From an uncultured Prevotella sp. (GTDB lineage: Bacteria; Bacteroidota; Bacteroidia; Bacteroidales; Bacteroidaceae): a DNA stretch of 6,382 bases. How positions within the stretch are numbered: position 1 is the stretch's first letter; the number at the start of each line of letters is the position of its first letter. Below the pieces are notes generated by a model, which saw nothing but the letters and a program-made list of their open reading frames with translations, searched no databases and was not told the origin of the DNA. Location: contig CALIIG010000296.1 of NCBI GenBank assembly GCA_938018155.1, forward strand, positions 1 through 6,382, read 5' to 3'. This document shows, in pieces, positions 5,596 through 6,382 of this stretch. Position numbers and translations under genes: made by a program.

Positions 5596-6382
5596 CGGCC
5601 TGTGATGACGGAGAGAAAAGGGCAACAAAGCGTTCCAGATCGGCCTTAATCTGTAAAAACTGAGGCGATCGCATAAATCCCGTGCTCTTTTTCAGCAATG
5701 AAACAATGTCGCCAATGCTGTTGGTATAGCACGATAATTCGTTACGGCGTTGTGTATAATGCAGGCTTTCGGCGTTGATTTCGTTCTGACGCTCGCTGAT
5801 TAATTTCGAGCACACAGACGAAAGCAAGGGTAAAACCACACGGTCGAAGAGGTGATGCCCCTGAATATACATGTAAGTGTTTTGGGGAGTAACGCCTAAA
5901 TCGGCTAAAATTATTTTTAAATTTTCATAGCTTTCAATTGCTTCGGGATGCTGTTTGTGCAGGGAACGGCATTTGTTTTCGACCTTCAGGCGTACATGAT
6001 AAATCATGTCGGCCGGACGGCGCAGGGAGAAAGCACCCGTCTCGATAATTTTAAGGAAGTCGGTTATCGTAAATTTTCCATAGTCGGGCGTGCGATAAAA
6101 CCACACGTTCCAGACAAAAAGCGGATAAATGGCTTCTGAAAACTCGCACATATAACGCTCAATATCGAAGATGATATGGTCGTTAAGCGTTACGGCTACG
6201 CACACATCGTGCAGGGTTTCAGCAAAGCATTGCATGTTCTCGATGGCGTAAGCATAAGTGTGAAACACGTAAGGGTTCGACAGAATAGCCCGTGAAGTGG
6301 GCGTGATTCCTTGTAAAAGATAGTCGTAATCAGCGTCAATGCACGCAATCATATTGCCTCCGACCTTATCGGAAAGCATGCT
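5585..6382 (-). CDS. DUF4435 domain protein, 5' end beyond the window
   Basis: The frame is open to the right edge. The ATG at 6379 opens with MLSDKVGGN in what looks like the middle of the domain, so I treat the gene as partial, with at least 265 visible residues. The stretch IACIDADYDYLL (Asp15, Asp17 and Asp19 counted from that Met), followed by NPYVFHTYAYAIEN, is characteristic of DUF4435. That family has been related to the TOPRIM fold; on that view this Asp cluster would be the second acidic motif, and the first, glutamate-bearing motif would lie outside the window. The C-terminal half is helical and charged with no further motif recognised. DUF4435 genes often neighbour AAA/OLD-type ATPases in defence loci, so the gene upstream (beyond 6382) is of interest. 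Its stop TAG (5587-5585) lies inside the AKR gene; the two are convergent with an 11-bp overlap and no intervening terminator. Function unknown. Confidence 0.8.
   Translation of the reverse strand, partial: SMLSDKVGGNMIACIDADYDYLLQGITPTSRAILSNPYVFHTYAYAIENMQCFAETLHDVCVAVTLNDHIIFDIERYMCEFSEAIYPLFVWNVWFYRTPDYGKFTITDFLKIIETGAFSLRRPADMIYHVRLKVENKCRSLHKQHPEAIESYENLKIILADLGVTPQNTYMYIQGHHLFDRVVLPLLSSVCSKLISERQNEINAESLHYTQRRNELSCYTNSIGDIVSLLKKSTGFMRSPQFLQIKADLERFVALFSPSSQAVKN

Overview
The window looks like chromosomal DNA from a Bacteroidales bacterium, most likely Prevotella or a close relative. The main reasons are two matches to the Bacteroidetes -7 promoter box TAnnTTTG in sensible places (TACCTTTG at 2518-2525 on + and 2417-2410 on -). 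The proteins also have recognisable Bacteroidales relatives: an XPNPEP1-like aminopeptidase P, a NapH/NapG-type iron-sulfur protein, a Tat-targeted ferredoxin-containing aldo/keto reductase, and a DUF4435 protein. The species call is inference; there is no rRNA or other marker gene here.

Layout. (1) 1-709: the 3' end of an aminopeptidase P gene on +, closed by a clear rho-independent terminator. (2) 708-1121: a small EVE/PUA-like single-domain gene on -, converging on it. (3) About 1122-1652: a 530-bp gap dominated by a 97-bp hairpin built from four copies of the palindrome GACGGCCGTC (one copy has a single change), spaced 22-23 bp apart. A + strand promoter-like box lies upstream and a T-rich tract directly after it, so a small + strand RNA is possible. 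(4) 1653-2190: a conserved hypothetical gene on -, broken by a one-base frameshift near 1971 and lacking an ATG start. (5) 2191-2591: a divergent control region with promoter boxes facing both ways and a 7-bp hairpin in the + leader. (6) 2592-5595: a two-gene + operon encoding a polytopic membrane protein with six predicted [4Fe-4S] clusters and an exported aldo/keto reductase-like lipoprotein with two more clusters. (7) 5585-6382: the 3' part of a DUF4435 gene on -, overlapping the end of the operon by 11 bp.

How the genes work together. The operon is the most interesting functional unit. The first protein looks like NapH (four membrane segments, paired CxxxCP motifs, cytoplasmic 2x[4Fe-4S]) fused to NapG (Tat signal, 4x[4Fe-4S]), so it could carry electrons from the quinone pool or cytoplasm to the far side of the membrane. 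The second protein carries its own Tat motif and a possible lipobox, which would place a ferredoxin-fused AKR fold where NADPH is not expected. It has also lost the usual catalytic His (Asp174) and a Gly of the usual SGM cofactor-loop motif (Asp329). A membrane-to-periplasm redox pair that does not depend on NADPH is a reasonable hypothesis, but the substrate cannot be read from the sequence.
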